Assembly: GCA_902806575.1 (NCBI GenBank)
Contig: CADCXD010000010.1
Span: forward strand, 496,001-560,000
From: Jackrogersella multiformis
Taxonomy: Eukaryota > Ascomycota > Sordariomycetes > Xylariales > Hypoxylaceae
DNA: 64,000 bases
Direction of reading: 5' to 3'
This document shows positions 23,456-36,600 of this stretch, piece by piece. Both the position numbers and the translations under genes were made by a program. Numbering within the stretch: the stretch's first letter is position 1; every line of letters begins with the position of its first letter. The notes beneath the pieces are model-generated. The model ran no database searches and was not told where the DNA came from. It saw nothing but the letters and a program-made list of their open reading frames with translations.

Positions 23456-25664
23456 GGAAATAGGGGGGTGTGGCACGGCATGGCATCCCATGATAGCAGT
23501 TTCATCCAATGATACCAGGTACAGAACAGGCTGAAGTACAGAATCAGGTTCTAAAGGGTGTGCATGTAGCCTGGGCATGAGTCAAACTTCCAGAAAACAG
23601 CCGATGAGAAAGAAGAACAAGCAATGGAAATAAAGAAGAATAGGATCGACGAGAGTCAAGGACAGCAAAAGACAATGAAGAAAGGGGTCTTGTTGTATTG
23701 TTAGGGTTTCGCCATACCCGTCCGCCGTCTGTTACCGCGAAAGCAAAAGGGAAAGGGAAGGGGAAGGGGAGGGGAGTCCCGACTGAGTACCGGCATAGGG
23801 AGGGTTTAGCTTGAATGAGGCTACTTATGATAGGGCAATACTGTGTAGTCCCTGAATACCTGTTGAGTTACTACCTTCTGAGCTTAGCTATGCCTTTCAT
23901 GGTTAATGAATCAAACCTCTGCTATTCAGATAATCAACAACGAACTCTTCTTACTTTTGAGCGAGGTAGATAGTAGCCTAGGTAGTCTAGTTAGAGGCAG
24001 ACGGCTACCTAGCCTACCTGCCACTTAAGTCAGAGTATTATATTTAAGGGGTAGTGTTGAACCCTCTACCTACAGCAGTAATCATCTCAAACCTGAAGAT
24101 ACGCGTAACCGCGACTGCTCTTATCAAATGCTTAAAGTGTTAAATTTAAGAACCCCCTATTTTGGTAAGGCCCTGTCTAGGGGTTATGACAGCGTCTCGT
24201 TGCTCTTTCTTAGAATGGGAGCATTACTCATTGTTATTCTCATCGCTAGACTCTATCAGGTAACTGGGCTTATAAACTCCTATTGCAACAGTACGTACCT
24301 AGGTATAGGGGTATCTAGATCCCCTCTCCCTCTCCCTCTCCCTCTCCGATCTTCACAAGCAACACCCCTAATCCTCGTGAGCTGTCGAAGTCGGCGGTGT
24401 GCTTCGAAATGCATCATAGCATCTCCCGCAAGGATACGGCGTATCGGTTCTAGGGTGAGTCCTTATTTCCTCCATCCGCATTTGTTTGAGATGATTATCA
24501 TTCTTCTCTTCGATCGTGAGTAGGTAGGTACTCACTCCTCAGTCACTCGGAGCTTTGTGTTATGGAATATTTCATCTATTCCCTTTGCAATCTTGAGGCA
24601 TCGTGTGGATATTCCTCTAGCTGTCTTTCTAAAGCTGATGCGGATATAAGTCCCGGTTGCTTCTGATGACCATGAGTTTTTTGCATCCTCGTTTTACCTA
24701 ACGTTTGGCTAAGAGTGTATCACTTGAGTCTTTTTAAACTACCTAGGTACCTACCTGTAGGAAGATATCTACCATGTATGTTGCTTGTACGTCGGTATTG
24801 AGTTTGACATACCTAATACCTATACCATTCCAGAGAGAACGAGTTAGTCGCCAATCAAAAGGGGAACCCCAAAAAATATAATAAATAGGAGTTCGGTCGG
24901 AGCAAATACCAATCGCTCATCCTGCCACCTACGTAGTACTATACACACAAAACACAACACAACACTACAGAGACCTCACACAAGTACGAGCTAACATTAT
25001 AAGAAGAAAAACCGGGTATCTTGAACCTAGATCTATATATATATATACCGTGCCGTATCTCTTTTCGTTGGCCCTCGTCTTCACGTCAAGGGCCATTATG
25101 ACTCGCTACCTATTCTACATGAGCAGCGGGCCCGCGTGCGTTCGTAAATCCGTGTGACGGCCGTCATCTCGTTAGTGAACCTGTCCCTATATCCCGTCCC
25201 AGCAGCCGGAGCGGAGCCACGCGGTGAAGACCGCGGGAGGCCCGGAAACCCCCGATGCGCGCCTCCTTGACATAAAATAAGATAAAGCCTCCCCAGCCAG
25301 CATTGCCACGTAGCTTCCAGAGCTACCTGGTATCTCTCTATTCGATGTATCCCGTTCCCTCGTGTGTACAGTAAGGATATCGCTCTCGCCCAGTACCTCA
25401 TGACGGCGTTCCGTGTGCTTTTGAACCTGTTCGAGAAGGAAATCGAGGAGGTCAAGAAATCAGTACAGCCAAGGTCGTCGATGCTGCTAATGCAGAAGCA
25501 TGCGCCTTGTGTCGCGGACAGAACGCCCCGCGGCTATACGAGAAGAAAGCAAGCAAGCAAAGAACAAGAGGTGAGTATGTAAAATGACAGCAACAACGAA
25601 CTTGGGTATCATAGCCAATTCGCAAATTCGCAAAAATATGAAACAAATCCCAACTTATGTCTTG
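23456..25664. other. Intergenic spacer
   Basis: 3' sides of SWC4 and of the acetyltransferase-fusion gene face each other. Contains purine-rich tract at about 23745-23780, palindromes at 24296 and 24740, a CCCTCT repeat at about 24323-24348, and a TA repeat at 25031-25047. Open frames at 24128-24523 (+) and 25096-25455 (-) have no recognisable family content. Confidence 0.55.
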
Positions 25665-27929
25665 TCAGCTAATAGCGCCGCGTGTAACCCGAGCAGGATT
25701 CCCGGCCACGACAGTAAATGGTGGCACGTCCTAGGGTCTTTGTTAGGGCCGTGTTCAATACGAAATTGCAATCTAGATGACTCACTTTAGTTACCACCGC
25801 ACCGGCGGCAACTGTGGCTCCCCTTCCAATCCTGACTCCGAGGAGGACTATGGCACCGCCCCCAATCCATACATCGTCGTCAATGTGTATAGGTGCGCCA
25901 ATATGGGGGCTCTTACTTCCCTGACGCCTCTTGGGGTCGGTATATAACGTACCGCCGAATAGACTAACATTCGGTCCGATATAACTGTTGTTACCAATGA
26001 TCACCTCCCTGGGGTCAATGATGGTACAGTTTCGGCCGATAAACACGTTGTTCCCGATGGCTATGTTGTAACCGTAATCACAAGTAAATGGCGCCTCGAC
26101 AACTACCTCTTGCCCGACGCTTCCAACGTTGACAATAGATGACAGTAAGTGCGGGTCTAATATGATCGGTTCTGTTGGGTTCAAGATTTCTCGGAAGAGT
26201 CGTGAGCGTTCAGATGCTGAGACGCCGACGTTGGGGTTTGTGGAGTTGTTGAACCTGAAGCATGCGGCGCTACATCTTTGCCTCTCGAGCACCAGTTCAT
26301 CGTCGAAGGGATAGTACTGGTTACCTGTGAGCATCTCCTCCTTCTGCTTTCTTTCCCTATCGGGCGGGAGGTGGGGGTGCGATAGGGCAAGCCGTGCCGC
26401 TTCCTGGGGGTCGGTTGCCGTTGTTGCTGGCGGGGGAGGCGGAGGCGGAAGTGAGGGCGCAGGTTGAGACTGAATCGGCGGGCTGCTGCTTCGAGTTGGT
26501 GGGTGGATATTAATCTGAGGGAGCGAGCCCGAGTGCGGTGCGTCGTGTTCGGTCCTCGTAAGGTCGTGTAACGGCGGCACCCTCTGGTAGTCCTTGTGGC
26601 GGTCGACGCTGCTCAATGGCGTTGGCAACTGTATGGTAGAGCTTGTAGCGCTGATCGGGGTAGGAAACACGCTCGTTGAAGTGGTGTACGATATTGAAGA
26701 CAGTTTATTGTTTTCCGGGCTTGAAGCAGATGGAGTAGGGGTGGGAAGCGTGGTGGCTGACTGCCGGCCGTCGTCCGGTAGAATCGGCCGGCCCTGCACC
26801 GGTTCTATCCGGAGCGGTTGGCCGCGATAGGGTTGAACCGGTTGATCACGTTTCGGAGGCGGCGGGGGCTGAATCGGATAATTACTCGGCTGCGGCATTC
26901 CGTAGGCACCCGGAGGAACATAGCTGGGATCTTTGGATTCAAGTGGAACGGCGGCAGGCTTGTTCTCCATCTTCGGGTACCCTCGCTGGTTAGGGTATCC
27001 GTGGCAAACGAATCCACCTCGGACACAATTAGTACCTACTCCGTCCATAAGTAAGTGAAGCCCCGACTGTCAAACTCAAGAAATGCTCACATTGTGGTTT
27101 CGTTTCGTCGCATTTCTTTTTTCTCTTTCGACACGTTAAGCAGCTATAATATTGGTACGTCAGCAATGGGGTCCTACTTGCAAGTAGGATGAGGTTATAA
27201 TTACCCAGTCTTGGTTCTGTTACTGAAGTTGCGTTTCCTCTTCTTAGGGTCTGATTGAATCATACTGTCCCCCTTCCTCTGCTCCGAAGTGTAAGAGGTG
27301 CCGCCATATAACACAGAGCTATCGTCACCGTCAGGACTTGTCGCGTAATCGTGCTGAGACTCCATATGAGTAGTCGCTCTCCGGAGCGTGTCGCCAACCT
27401 GTTCATCACTCGGCGAAGGAGCCATACTCGCAGAGCCCTGTCGTTCGTATGCATCGCGATCATCTGGGTGACCGTGCCGTGGATACCAAGAATCGTGACG
27501 GTCTCGACTTTCCTCACCATACTGCCTATACTCTCGCTCTCGCGGTGTCGTGGAATAGAAATCACGTGACTCTGCTTGAGATGGCTGTTCCCGGTCTCGA
27601 CTAACTCGGCCTTCTCTATGGGGTTCATCTGATGATGAGCGTTTGCGCTTGTGGGCTCCTTCAGCATCTGGATAAATAGCAGGTTGGTAAGACGGGCGGT
27701 CAGGGCTAGGGCCTGACCAGTGCTCTCTCTGAGTTGCAGAGACATCTCCGACCTTAGGCTCCTGGGTGGTTATTTGGCGAAGAGGGTGTTCCTCGGAGGT
27801 TGCACGTATCGACGTAGGGCTACTGCTATGTCTTTCGGCGCCTTTTAGCTCACCTCCGTTCAAAGCCGTAAAGGTTGCCATATTTCGTCCAACAATATCT
27901 TCAGCCCAGCAACCTTGCGTGAGGTGCAT
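25665..27929 (-). CDS. Zn2Cys6 DNA-binding domain fused to maltose-acetyltransferase-like hexapeptide domain
   Basis: Four exons on the minus strand: 27929-27205, 27143-27091, 27035-25786, 25730-25665 (introns 61, 55 and 55 bp) give about 697 aa. Residues 1-240 are polar with KKRKRNFSNRTK just before the cluster. Splicing of exon 2 builds a complete Zn2Cys6 cluster: CLTCRKRKKKCDETKPQC then TNC, then VRGGFVC (CX2CX6CX6CX2CX6C), at about residues 243-270. A Pro/Ser/Thr-rich linker of about 220 residues follows. From about residue 490 there is a MAC-type N-domain (EEMLTGNQYYPFDDELVLER) and a left-handed beta-helix with isoleucine-patch repeats ending GAVVTK-DVPPFTVVAGNPARV. The position where active NodL/MAT enzymes carry the catalytic His (H-P-x-D-P) reads L-Y-T-D-P here. 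Start at 27929; the Met at 27881 is an alternative. A regulator sensing an acyl or sugar ligand is inference. Confidence 0.88.
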
Positions 27930-30570
27930 AGGAACTCGATACTCCGTACGTAATTTTTAGCGAGAAAGCAGTTGCTGTGCGATTGAACCCTCCAGCCACC
28001 AGAGTTGGGACTTAGACACAGAAACCCAATGTCAGCCCAGTTCGTGTGATCCTAAATAAAGACTGCTGATACAATTCGGACCACAGCCGAAGCATATAGC
28101 TTCCGTTGACGTACAGCCTTAGTCTAGATAACCAGCAGGGAAATCGTGTCAAGTACCGAAAAAGAGAAACCCCCAAAATCGTGAAATCGCCTAGAGATGG
28201 ATAGCCCGCACAGCAGTCGCAGTGCAGCTTGCTAAAACTTTCGAATTAGCGTTCCTAGAGGTTAACACATTAAGAATAACCAATGTATAGACCTCGGCAA
28301 GACGAAATACAGATCCCTAAGCAATACGGTCGTTGTGGCGCGGAACAATGGGTGATCTGCAAAGGCTCTTGGTTTTTGGACTGCGACAAACTTCGAAGGC
28401 GGGTGCGCGGGGAGGCGATTTTGTACAAGCAAGCGGGAGTGAGTGAACCGCACCTCTTTCTTATTGAATCTGGCTGCGTAATACGACTGTGACGTGCAAG
28501 GGCCGATGCGGTACGTTGTGTAGTGCTGTGTTGCGGTGTAAGCAACAAGCTCGTAGGTTGCTGCGCCTAGGCGATTGCACGTCGCCTGCCCTCCTAAAGT
28601 ATTCCTATACGGGAATCGTCTGTTTATTTTATTTTTCTTTCTCTCTTCCTAGTGATAGTTGTCTGAGCCGAGTTTATTGTTTGGGCTGGGTATGGCAAAA
28701 ACAAAAACAAAAACAAAAAAAAACTTCCAGACTATTATCGTGCAGTCCGGCCCACGATTGCTACTCGTCGAATTCGAACCAACTATATTGGGTTTCTCCC
28801 ACCCGTTCCTTGTGCTAGGATCCTTGACCCTTATTTAATGTGTACACAAAAAGAGAAGGACCAGCGCTTGGTGATTTAACGCGCGATTAACCTTTTTGCC
28901 TGCTGTGGGAATGAATGGTCTCGGATACCGCCTCTCCCTTTATCAATGTTAAGTTAAGAGTTAAGATGGAAAACCCTCGACGTTGATAGTCCCTCTTCGC
29001 CTCCCTTCTAATGCAACCGAAGCACCATATAGAAACTTAAAATGAGTGAAGAGAGAACAGAGAGTAAGGAAATAAGATATGCGATAGGGCAATTGAGTTG
29101 ATAGTTATCAACAAGGTAGCATAGCATGTAGTAGGTAGCAGTAGGAGGAGGGGGGAAGTATAAGAAAATATAAAGTAAAAAAATAATTATGTGGCTAGCC
29201 AGCCCAGGTCGAAGCGGGAAGTGATGTAAGGTAAGGATATATTATTAAAGTAAGACGGGTAGGTAAGTAGGTAAGTAGGTAAGTGGTAGGTAAGTTAAGG
29301 TAGGTACGAAGGTGGATATAGGGCAGGCAGGTAGCCAGGGCAAGGACTAGGTAAGAACAGATCAAAGTGATTAGGATCAGGTATATAGTACGTATACCAT
29401 GTAAGTATGTAGGTATAAGTATAGGTATAGGTATTGTAAATATGAACGGATGGGATGTGTGGATGTGTGGATGTATATGAATGTATGTAGGTACGTATTG
29501 TATAGTACTTCAAGTACCTATGTAGAGTACTGTTGTACCTTATCTAAGGTATGCAAGGCAGCGAGTGAGAAAATGTCCACGGGTGAGGAAAGAATGTAGG
29601 TATGAATGCAGGTAATAAACGTGCGTGCGTGGTTGACAGTCTTAATTCGTAGTTTGTAGTTTGTAGTTTGTCAAGAGCGACCAAAAAGACATCCATCACT
29701 CTCCCCAAAAAGGATTTAATCGGAATCTCTAATCCTAGGCGGGATGCCTCGATACTTTTGTACCAGACGAAGATCTTTAAACCCTGGTTAGCTGCCCCAA
29801 TATTTGGGCGGCATGGCGCTTGGAAGCTGTCGAGGGTAGGTACCTGAGTATGAGTAACGAGGGTATGAGGGTATGTATCTATATAATGTATTTATTCTAT
29901 TATCTTCTACTACTTAGGTACGTATGACTGGCTATAAGATCGAAGGAGAGATACAACTAGCCGAGCGGCCGAGGTACCTAAGCTACCTAACTGACTGGGA
30001 TTGTGTGCGACGACGTTCATAAGAACTTGGAAGCGAGTCGAGGGAAACTTCGGCTTCTAGCAAGGGTATCCGCACCTACTTACCGCAGTACCTAGGTACC
30101 TTAATGTATCGTAGGTATTTATTGTATTGTAGGTAGGTACCTTCTCTGCTTCCCTGAGCTAATTCCCTGTGCTAGAATCTTAGACACTTTTTCCACCTGG
30201 GCAATTCCGCGGTGGATCCCTGCTCTTGTTAGAAATATTATAGACGTACCTATGTACCTATTTAAGGTAAGGCAACATCATGACAATTACATACATATAT
30301 ACTATTAGTACTTCGTACATAACGACTTCTAATTTATTTCGGTACTTATAGGTATTGTACTTAAATACTTATGGTACTTAGTATTGTACAAGTTTAGCCC
30401 TGCGCGTCTAAGTTAATATGTAGGTACCGCGATGATTATGACAAGTGTTGTATGGGATGTACTAACACCCATACCCATCATCGTCATCGTCAATCATCAT
30501 AATCATCTATATGATAATAGGTTCTTTCGTCTCTAGTTTATCTACCTCTACATATCTATATACCTTACGT

Positions 30571-30624
30571 GTTCTTGTCCTTGTCCTTGTCCTTGTTCTT
30601 GTTCTTGTTCTTGTTCTTGTTCTT
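30571..30624 (+). repeat. Hexanucleotide microsatellite (GTYCTT)9
   Basis: Nine consecutive hexamers, the first and last five GTTCTT and the inner three GTCCTT, 54 bp in all. It generates Arg-Thr or Leu-Val dipeptide runs in the open frames crossing it, which are therefore artefacts. Likely length-polymorphic. Confidence 0.95.
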
Positions 30625-33600
30625 CCTTCCCGCCGTTCTTCATGCGATGTTACCGAATCTTGGATGGGTGGCACCGCAGCAGCAGCTTTCATCATCGAAT
30701 ACGACGAACTGTGTATGTATCTGACTTTTAGCATCGATGAACTTTACCCCCTTCTCTCTCGAATAGGTAGCCTTGCGGGGGGATGTACCATTCTCACCTG
30801 GGCAGCCTTGGTCCGCCATATCTACCTCTATGGATCGCGGTTATGTTGCTCATCGTCCAAGACATCCAGCCGTCTACGAACATCGTCGACCTAATCGTGC
30901 GCTTGCCGTTCCCCTCAATGTCACCAACAGCTGGCCCCTCTAACGTTGCACCGGGATTCCTCATAAGTGCCATTGAGCTGTCCGATTCGCTAATCTTCAC
31001 CTCTTGTCCTAAAAGTATGCTATGATAGGCCCAGTACTTTCGGCCCGCGACAAATCTGTTGTCGTGGTCGTCTTAGATATTACTGGCATTGCTGGCACTG
31101 CTGGCACGGTGACGCGATGGAGAGAGAACAAGCAATGATATGAATCAATAAAGGCCAGTTCTTGCGGCCTAGCCGCGGTCCGTGGTCACTAACCATGCAG
31201 GTCTTGATTCTCCTAACCCACGACTTGTTTAAGATCAAAAATAGATCAAAATAATAGCACACATCCATATACATACGGTACTTACATACGCGTTAGGTAC
31301 CTAGTGTAGGTAGGCTTGGTAAATCTAGGCAAGGATGCAGGAGATGGCCATGCGATTGGGAGGATCTAAGTAGTTTGAAAGGGACCTCGATCTTGTAGAA
31401 GTGCGCGAGCGGCACAGCAAGGTGCAAGGTGCAACGTCGATTTCTCTACGCTGCGTACTCTGAATTCCACTTTGGGTTTAGAATTCTGCCAATTCTTCTC
31501 GCCAAGTCTTCGCGGCAGCACTGCTTCCAACCAGAAAAGGCCGACCCTGGACCCATTGCCGGCATGTGCGGTCAGAGCAGTTTGCGAGTCTGGTTGACTG
31601 GTTCAGTCTGGTTGTATTCAGTCCGCAGCCAATGGGCGCCTCAAGACAGGGATGCAGCTGTCATGCAATTTGGCGCGGGCGTGTGATGTCGAAAACGTCC
31701 AGGGCTCTCATTAGGGCGCAGCGAATTCCCGCGTCTAGAGCCGACAAGAAGTCTTTGATTTGTTGCTAGCGCATATGCTCGCCCCATCGTCACAAATGTC
31801 TCGTATTAGTTCGCGAGTTACATTTGATTCTTTGACCCCGAAAGTTGAAACCTAAACCATGGCATACCGAGGAGGCCGCGCTAATAAGGGTAGGTAGGCC
31901 TCCGTTTAGGTCATGAGTAGGAGTAGGTAGGAGGAGGAGGACTAGGTATCTATTGATGGGCGAGCCGAACGCGGCGGTGCACCTTTTGCGACACGGACGC
32001 TTGTTTTTTGCTGACGTAGGTAGCCACATCAGTCATCATCATTCAGGGTCTTTGCTCGGTCAAGAAATAAGAAATAGGGCTACATCCATATATCCGTTCA
32101 CCAAGTAAACCTACCGTTCTCCAAGGAGAAAGGAAAAAGGACAAGGGAGAAATGATAATACAGTATCAATGCTGCTGCTGCTGCTGCTACATAGTACAGC
32201 TGGTCTTTCCCCTGGATCTTACTGCGACGTAATCGATCCAGGCGCTGTGCATGCTGGCCTGTTTAGCTCCGGAAACTCTTCCTTTTTGGAATATAGTATA
32301 TTGCCATGCACCCTGCCGGCCGGATGACACCCTTCGAGCTGTGACTCGAGAGCCCGTCGCGCACGCGCGGCACACACGGGAGCATCCCACACTCGGGGCC
32401 TGATTCATAGAAAGCATCAATTTGCTTTCGTCCGAAAATTCATATGTAACAGGTAGTTTGTGCGATTATCGGGGTCCTTCAGCCAAGTTGGACCTTTGAT
32501 TGAACCAAGGAGATAAATTTAGCACTACAGTACTGTTCATCCTGTTCATCAAGCAATCATGCTTAACTACAGTCTCGATATTCATGAACCCTGGCATTCC
32601 ATTTTCTATTTATTTCGAAAGTGTTTCTGAAGTACTTCTCTGGAGCACATTATGTGGGGCGAGCGCAAAGCGCTTGTCGCGAATCGTCCGAGTCCTTTTG
32701 ACTTTTTTGCTTCCCAGGTTATGATGGGTTTGCCGCCGTTCAGGGAAAGTGATCGCTCCTAAGCGGCTTGCCGTCGTTCATTGGTCCGAAGTCACAGCTC
32801 CTGGCTAGGGCAAGCTTGCGACAAGGAAAGCCAACTTCGAAGTTCGGACGGTACACACACACTACCAAGATCAACCGCGTCCGCGCATAAAACACATCTA
32901 CCTACGCTAGTATACACTAGTACCTAGCCCGGATTTCTTTTCTTAGAAATCGGCGGAACATTTCTCGGTTCGAGATGCGACCCGCTTGGGAAGCCTGGTA
33001 GGACGTTGAGAGCTTTCGGTATTGCGACAAAGAGCCGTGTGCAAATGTAAGAGCAGAAGGATTCTCATGCGGCTATTGTCATCCCCGGTCTCCTTACTTC
33101 AACCCCGATAAGGTTCGTTGCTACCCCTCATGACTTTACTACTAGAAAGCGGAGGTGGGAGTTCATGAGGTTGCGTCAGGCTGACGGTGAGGACACCCCC
33201 GGGAGGATTTTTCGACGAGGCCAAAAAAATATTCAGTAATAATACATAACCCTTTTCTTATTACCAGCGGGTGCTCGGAGATCTGCACACGCTCTTTCTT
33301 ACTGTCCGTGCACTGATTAACCACGTCCATGTGGAACTGTACATACAATACCAGCTGTACACGTGAATACCTAGCAGGAAGCACGACTAGGAGAGGACCC
33401 CCCGGTCTACCAAGCCGAGACAACCGTTGGGGGCCATCAGCCTTCTACATAAATGAGAAGGGAAAAGGTGAAGGGGAGGGGAGCAATCTCTATTGGGTCT
33501 AGAGTCGGATTGCGCCTCATTCGATCGTCGTCAGGCTTCGGGCCGTTAAATAATAAATAACATCAGAGCAGACGGTGTTGTCAAATCTTAATGTTTGAGA

Positions 33601-36600
33601 TGTTTGAGGTCCTATTCGAGGTCCTATTCAGTTTGGTCTTGTTTAGGCCCGGCCTTGTGAGACTCAACGACGCACACTTGCCTGCAACTTAGAGGCATAT
33701 CCTGAGCAATACGGAAATCAAACCATGCCAGAAAAGGCAGAGGAGTAAGAAAAGTGACACAGTCAAAGCGGGAAAAGGTCCGTTACTACCCCTGTTGGGC
33801 TTCTTAGCGGTGGACCTGCAGGGTCGCTCACGTCCAACAGCCGGCCGTCATGTAATATGTAAGCGCGAGGCACGCCCGGAGGCTATTCCGCGCTCTGGCC
33901 ACGGTAGAAAAGGTAAGAAAGAGGTAGTGTAGGTTAGATAACATAACAAGGTCAGGTAGGGCCTGAAGGCAGCAGGACAAATCTCAAGCAAACTGTAAAT
34001 ATTCCAGGTGTAGTGTGTGTAAGTATAGGACATAATCTGAAGGCCTGCGGTTTGGCCACGCAAGGAGGTAGCCGAAGCGAGAAGCTTGGAACTATTGCAA
34101 AAATAGATCCGACCGGCTGGTTGGGTCTCGGGGGTGTTAGTACGAGGTTGTGTGTAAGGGGTTTTTTACGAAGGATTCGTCGATTCGGGATCGCCCAGGT
34201 TAATAGTGCAGTGCGGACACACCTAGGTAGGTACTTGTTGTATGTCGGTATGTAGGCACGTAGGCATGTAGACACCAAGTCCCAGGAAGAGGGAAATCCA
34301 TAGTGTGTTATGGCCCTTGGGAACAGGAAACATGCGGACCAGCATTGTTGGCCGCTTGTTTGGCTTTCCATGTTGCTGATTCGGCGCAGATTCCTTTTTT
34401 TAGGTAATGGCTTGTTACCGACAATTAGACAGGGCGTGCTGTAATGTGACAGGTCACGAGCTTGACCACGTTGCCCAAGAGCGAAGGAAAATAACCAATT
34501 TAGATGTTTAGCGACCTTGTCCATACTATGTAGATCCGTGGATGGTAGTATGTAGGTAATCAGCGGGAAGCGCAAGGATCATGGTGATGTTGGTGCGGAA
34601 CGACGAACTATTAACGGTGCTAGTAAGAATAAGCCCCATCTAACGTCTGTACAATACCTATGTAGGTAAGGTAGGTATCGATGAAGGTTAGAAGGAGGAC
34701 CAGCTGAAGACGAGGATGTTATTCATTTTGCATGCCCATGTTGATATCGCACGACTGCACTGTACATTCGACATTATGGCTTGAAGCCCGACTTTAGGGC
34801 ACAATCTCGACATCGACCCGTAAGACGACCTCCTATTGGTACCTACCTAGGTACTTGACTTGGACGCTCCGTAGGTACCATACAGAAATGAGGTAGTTGG
34901 TATTATTATTGATGTTGTAGAAGAGAGATTAAGCTCCAGTGGAGCCATTATAAGAGCAGATGATATATACCTCTCATAGTAGGTACGCATCGCACCTTCC
35001 CAAAAGTACACTCCATCTCATACATACCTACATATCTACGTAAGTACCTAATACCTACATGATACATGATACATGATACATGCAATAGGTACCCGTGACT
35101 AATGTGCTTGTTATGGTGGTCACATGATCTATTCGCGCTTACAAGTCCAAAGACCAAGACTTTCAGGTCGCTTTAGGGGTCGACCTAAACAAAAACAATG
35201 ACATGCAGCAGTATTTGAGCCTCATTCACGTAGATTTAAAGTGACATTTGCCATTAGCTAGAATCATGCGTCGTTACCTCATTTTCTTCTTCTTTTCTCT
35301 TTCATCCGTTTACTACAAAATTAAAATTACAGGTGAGAAGTTCCAAAAACATCATCTCCAAATCTCCAATAGAATCCCTTCTTAAAATCAGAAACAGTCT
35401 ACTATTTCTCAACTGTCCAATGACAGGCCGGCAGTCTCGAATAGCCGCTCGGCGATAACATCTAAGCGCCCTGGCATCACAGCGTGTGTTCGAGAAGGGT
35501 TCCTTTGCATCCTTTACAGATGCATGTAGGTAATTGGGAATTACCTACAGCATCGCTTCTCTGCGTGGCGCGAACTTCATCCCCTCTGCGAGTCGGGCGT
35601 TTAAATCTATTTTTGTTCCCAGATCACTTGCAGGAAATCTGGAAAATCTAGAAAATCTACCCGTCCTACCCTCCCACGCCGCCGCTGCCGCCATCATCAT
35701 CCTTTCTGCAAGGCACCAAGGTGGCACTACGATCCTGCTCCCTCTGGTTGGGTGCTCTCGAGTCCGGGGAAAGCCAGAATGCGGGCGTTTCGCTGCCATG
35801 CATGCAAGCAGGCATGCAAGCAAGCTGTACCCTCCACGGCGGTACGCGCTAGCAGAAGAGAGAAGCGCCTGGACGGCGTCATCCCCTATGCTCGTACAGC
35901 TTCCAGAAGCGCCCGCGAGCCACCATGGAGACCTTAATTCGCAGATCGGCTTTTGTCTAGATCGTTTGCGGAAAATCCTGGCTACCTACCTAGGTAGGTA
36001 GGTAAGTAGGTTAGTTAGATGTTGACCGTGCCTGTAGCGAGTACCGCTACGCTGGAGTGCTGTACGCGAGACTTCCAACGGCTAGATGGTACACTGCATG
36101 TGTGTGTCTGGCTATCACACCGCCCCTATTGGTGTACCTGACGGCACAGGGCACCGTCAAGCTTCGGGGCTCCAACGACCTCCAGATCGTCCCTAAACTT
36201 CCTTGCTACCCAGCCCTAGCTACCGCTCGTGACGTACCTATCTTGGGATTTTTGGTACCACGAGGATCTACTGGGGTACTTATTTTTAGGGAGGTTGCTA
36301 AATTAAGATATAGCCTCAATCTGCAGCCGCTCGCGAGCTGCAAGTGTTAATTTAGACGTCACCTCTCGCAATAAAAATCTTGACCTTCCCTGGTTCACAC
36401 ATTAGTTCGCGTATAAGATGACTACCTCGACCTATGACTCCCCTTGGCGCGCTCGACTAGACCCTCTGTGATTGCAATCGAATGCCGAGACTGCCGCCCG
36501 TGTGTCGTTCATCGGTCCGTTTACCAACCAATAGAACCTGCTCCATCCTCACCCATTTCCCAACTATATCTCTCTGGTGTTTCAGGTTTCATCTCCCTTT

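Noticed and set aside
25669..25785. C-terminus of the acetyltransferase-fusion frame as read without splicing
   Set aside because: A GTGAGT donor at 25785 and a CTAG acceptor at 25731 restore DVPPFTVVAGNPARV, the expected end of the hexapeptide family; the unspliced end is intron sequence.
28768..28790. B-box-like sequence TTGGTTCGAATTCGAC on the minus strand
   Set aside because: A T-arm can be drawn, but no matching acceptor, D-arm or A-box is found at tRNA distances.
29260..29306. Regular GTAGGTAA repeats, checked as a possible CRISPR-like or telomeric array
   Set aside because: Simple tandem repeat without spacers; the organism is a eukaryote and the unit is not TTAGGG.
33952..34575. 207-codon minus-strand open frame
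   Set aside because: No motif, no family resemblance, crosses low-complexity spacer including a palindrome-like AGGTAGGTAC stretch; composition is that of non-coding DNA.
35534..36001. 155-codon plus-strand open frame
   Set aside because: No recognisable domain; contains translated CATGCAAGCAGG repeats and ends in a palindrome cluster.
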